Source: Desulfobacula sp. (GTDB taxonomy: Bacteria > Desulfobacterota > Desulfobacteria > Desulfobacterales > Desulfobacteraceae). From it: 5,659 bases of DNA. The translations under genes were made by a program, and so were the position numbers. Below, piece after piece: positions 4,641 to 5,659 of this stretch; the first letter of the stretch is position 1; each line of letters starts with the position of its first letter. The notes beneath the pieces were generated by a model that saw only the letters and a list, made by a program, of their open reading frames with translations, did no database searches and had not been told where the DNA came from. The stretch spans positions 1 to 5,659 of the forward strand of contig JAGLNZ010000550.1 of NCBI GenBank assembly GCA_023139225.1, in the 5' to 3' direction.

Positions 4641-5659
4641 ATGACTTCAATAATCGGACCGGCAAGTTTCAACTTTTTCGGGATATTTCCCGCAGTGATC
4701 TTGTCATTTGTTTTACCTGTCATCGGGATAGGACTGTTTACTTATATTATGGCCAGGCGTATTGCTCCTCTTATGAGAGCAAACCCGGATAACAGGTTTG
4801 ACCACATCGGAAAGCGGGTGAAAAATATTATTATTGTCTGGCTGGGGCAGGTTCGGCAGCCAAGATACATGCTGGCGGGCGTGCTTCATATCTGTATTTT
4901 TGCAGGTTTTTTGATTTTATCCTTACGCTCTACCTCGCTTGTGATTGTCGGTTTTTCAGATGGATTTGTTTTGCCCGGATTTGGAGGGCTTGTAGGCGAT
5001 ATCTATAATTTTTTCAAAGATTATGCTGCAACCCTTGTCCTTGTTGCCTGTATCATTGCTGCTATCAGAAGAGGAATATTTAAACCTGAACGGTATGCAG
5101 TTCCGGAAAAATACGGCAAGGATCATACTGCAGAGGCTGTATTTGTATTAGGCATTATTGCTACACTGATGATTTCAGAAAGTCTTTTTGAAGCATCACA
5201 GCTTGCCCATGAATTTCAGCATACCGGTCATGAACATTTTTTGGCTCCCTTTTCTCTGGTATGGATTTTTAGAGGACTTCTGGCATCGGCATCTCAAAAT
5301 ATTCTCCAGGGACTTCATATCTTTGCTTATTTTGTTCATGATGTGACTTTTTTCTTTTTTCTTTGTTTTTTACCCCTGGGTAAACATTTTCACGTGATCA
5401 CATCTTTTTTCAACGTGTTTTTCATGCGGGTTCAAAAAGGCAAGATCAAACCGGTCATGCATGGGGTTTCGGATGAACAATTAGATGACCTTGAATCCTT
5501 TGGTGTAAAAAAACTTGAAGATTTTACCTGGAAACACATGCTGGATTTTTATTCCTGTGCCGATTGCGGCAGGTGCTCTGATCAGTGCCCGGCAAACGCA
5601 GTGGGTCGCCCATTATCTCCGAGATTTATTACCATCAAGGCAAGGGATTTAATGTTTAA
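4641..5659 (+). CDS. Membrane-bound EtfAB:quinone oxidoreductase-type Fe-S protein (3' truncated)
   Basis: The frame is open from ATG 4641 to the window edge, giving 339 codons with no stop. GGAGGT (4627-4632) lies 8 nt upstream. Residues 1-245 form a membrane domain of the nitrate reductase gamma/DsrM type, with hydrophobic segments near 12-35, 77-103, 126-143, 165-180 and 220-245 and several His (83, 226, 233, 249, 251) that could bind heme b. A soluble part follows with the 4Fe-4S ferredoxin motif C306-x2-C309-x2-C312-x3-C316-P. The family normally continues with a second cluster and CCG (heterodisulfide reductase-like) domains, which would lie beyond the window. In beta-oxidising anaerobes such proteins pass electrons from acyl-CoA dehydrogenases via EtfAB to menaquinone, often with etfBA next to them. 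The FadR-like regulator directly upstream supports that role. Another heterodisulfide reductase-like respiratory subunit is a less likely alternative. Confidence 0.85.
   Translation, partial: MTSIIGPASFNFFGIFPAVILSFVLPVIGIGLFTYIMARRIAPLMRANPDNRFDHIGKRVKNIIIVWLGQVRQPRYMLAGVLHICIFAGFLILSLRSTSLVIVGFSDGFVLPGFGGLVGDIYNFFKDYAATLVLVACIIAAIRRGIFKPERYAVPEKYGKDHTAEAVFVLGIIATLMISESLFEASQLAHEFQHTGHEHFLAPFSLVWIFRGLLASASQNILQGLHIFAYFVHDVTFFFFLCFLPLGKHFHVITSFFNVFFMRVQKGKIKPVMHGVSDEQLDDLESFGVKKLEDFTWKHMLDFYSCADCGRCSDQCPANAVGRPLSPRFITIKARDLMF

Overview
The window looks like chromosomal DNA of an AT-rich, motile, anaerobic Desulfobacterota bacterium, probably a Desulfobacteraceae-type sulfate reducer. This is inferred from gene content: FlgM follows a protein resembling the DVU0524 FlgM-associated family of Desulfovibrio, and a FadR-like TetR regulator precedes a membrane iron-sulfur oxidoreductase of the kind that serves beta-oxidation in this phylum. 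No mobile element, CRISPR array, rRNA or tRNA is visible.

Layout. On the + strand, positions 1-129 hold the end of an unidentified gene, followed 4 nt later by mazG (134-919), a house-cleaning NTP pyrophosphohydrolase with a TTG start. The - strand then carries four genes, listed here in transcription order from right to left: a long class II aldolase-family protein (3625-2336), a FlgM-associated protein (2275-1850), flgM (1836-1534), and a 152-residue unknown protein (1365-907) whose end overlaps the end of mazG by 13 bp. From about 3925 the + strand carries a FadR-like TetR regulator (3925-4506) and the first 339 codons of a membrane-bound EtfAB:quinone-oxidoreductase-type Fe-S protein (4641 to the window edge).

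How it works together. The window contains two modules that abut at the aldolase gene. The flagellar module appears to use specialised sigma factors. A near-consensus sigma-28 (FliA) promoter lies just before the flgM operon, and a -24/-12 sigma-54 promoter with ideal GG-N10-GC spacing lies before the 152-residue gene, which suggests this unknown gene belongs to the flagellar cascade. The fatty-acid module is marked by three similar palindromes of the form (A)ATGAAT-N4-ATTCAT(T). One lies at the start-site region of the TetR gene, one just before the oxidoreductase gene, and one in the promoter region of the divergent aldolase. My inference is that the TetR protein represses itself, the beta-oxidation electron-transfer operon and the aldolase, joining fatty-acid breakdown to sugar-phosphate metabolism.

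I see no wholly new multi-gene system. The most interesting points are this regulatory wiring, the unknown sigma-54-linked gene, and the unusual active-site region and C-terminal extension of the aldolase.
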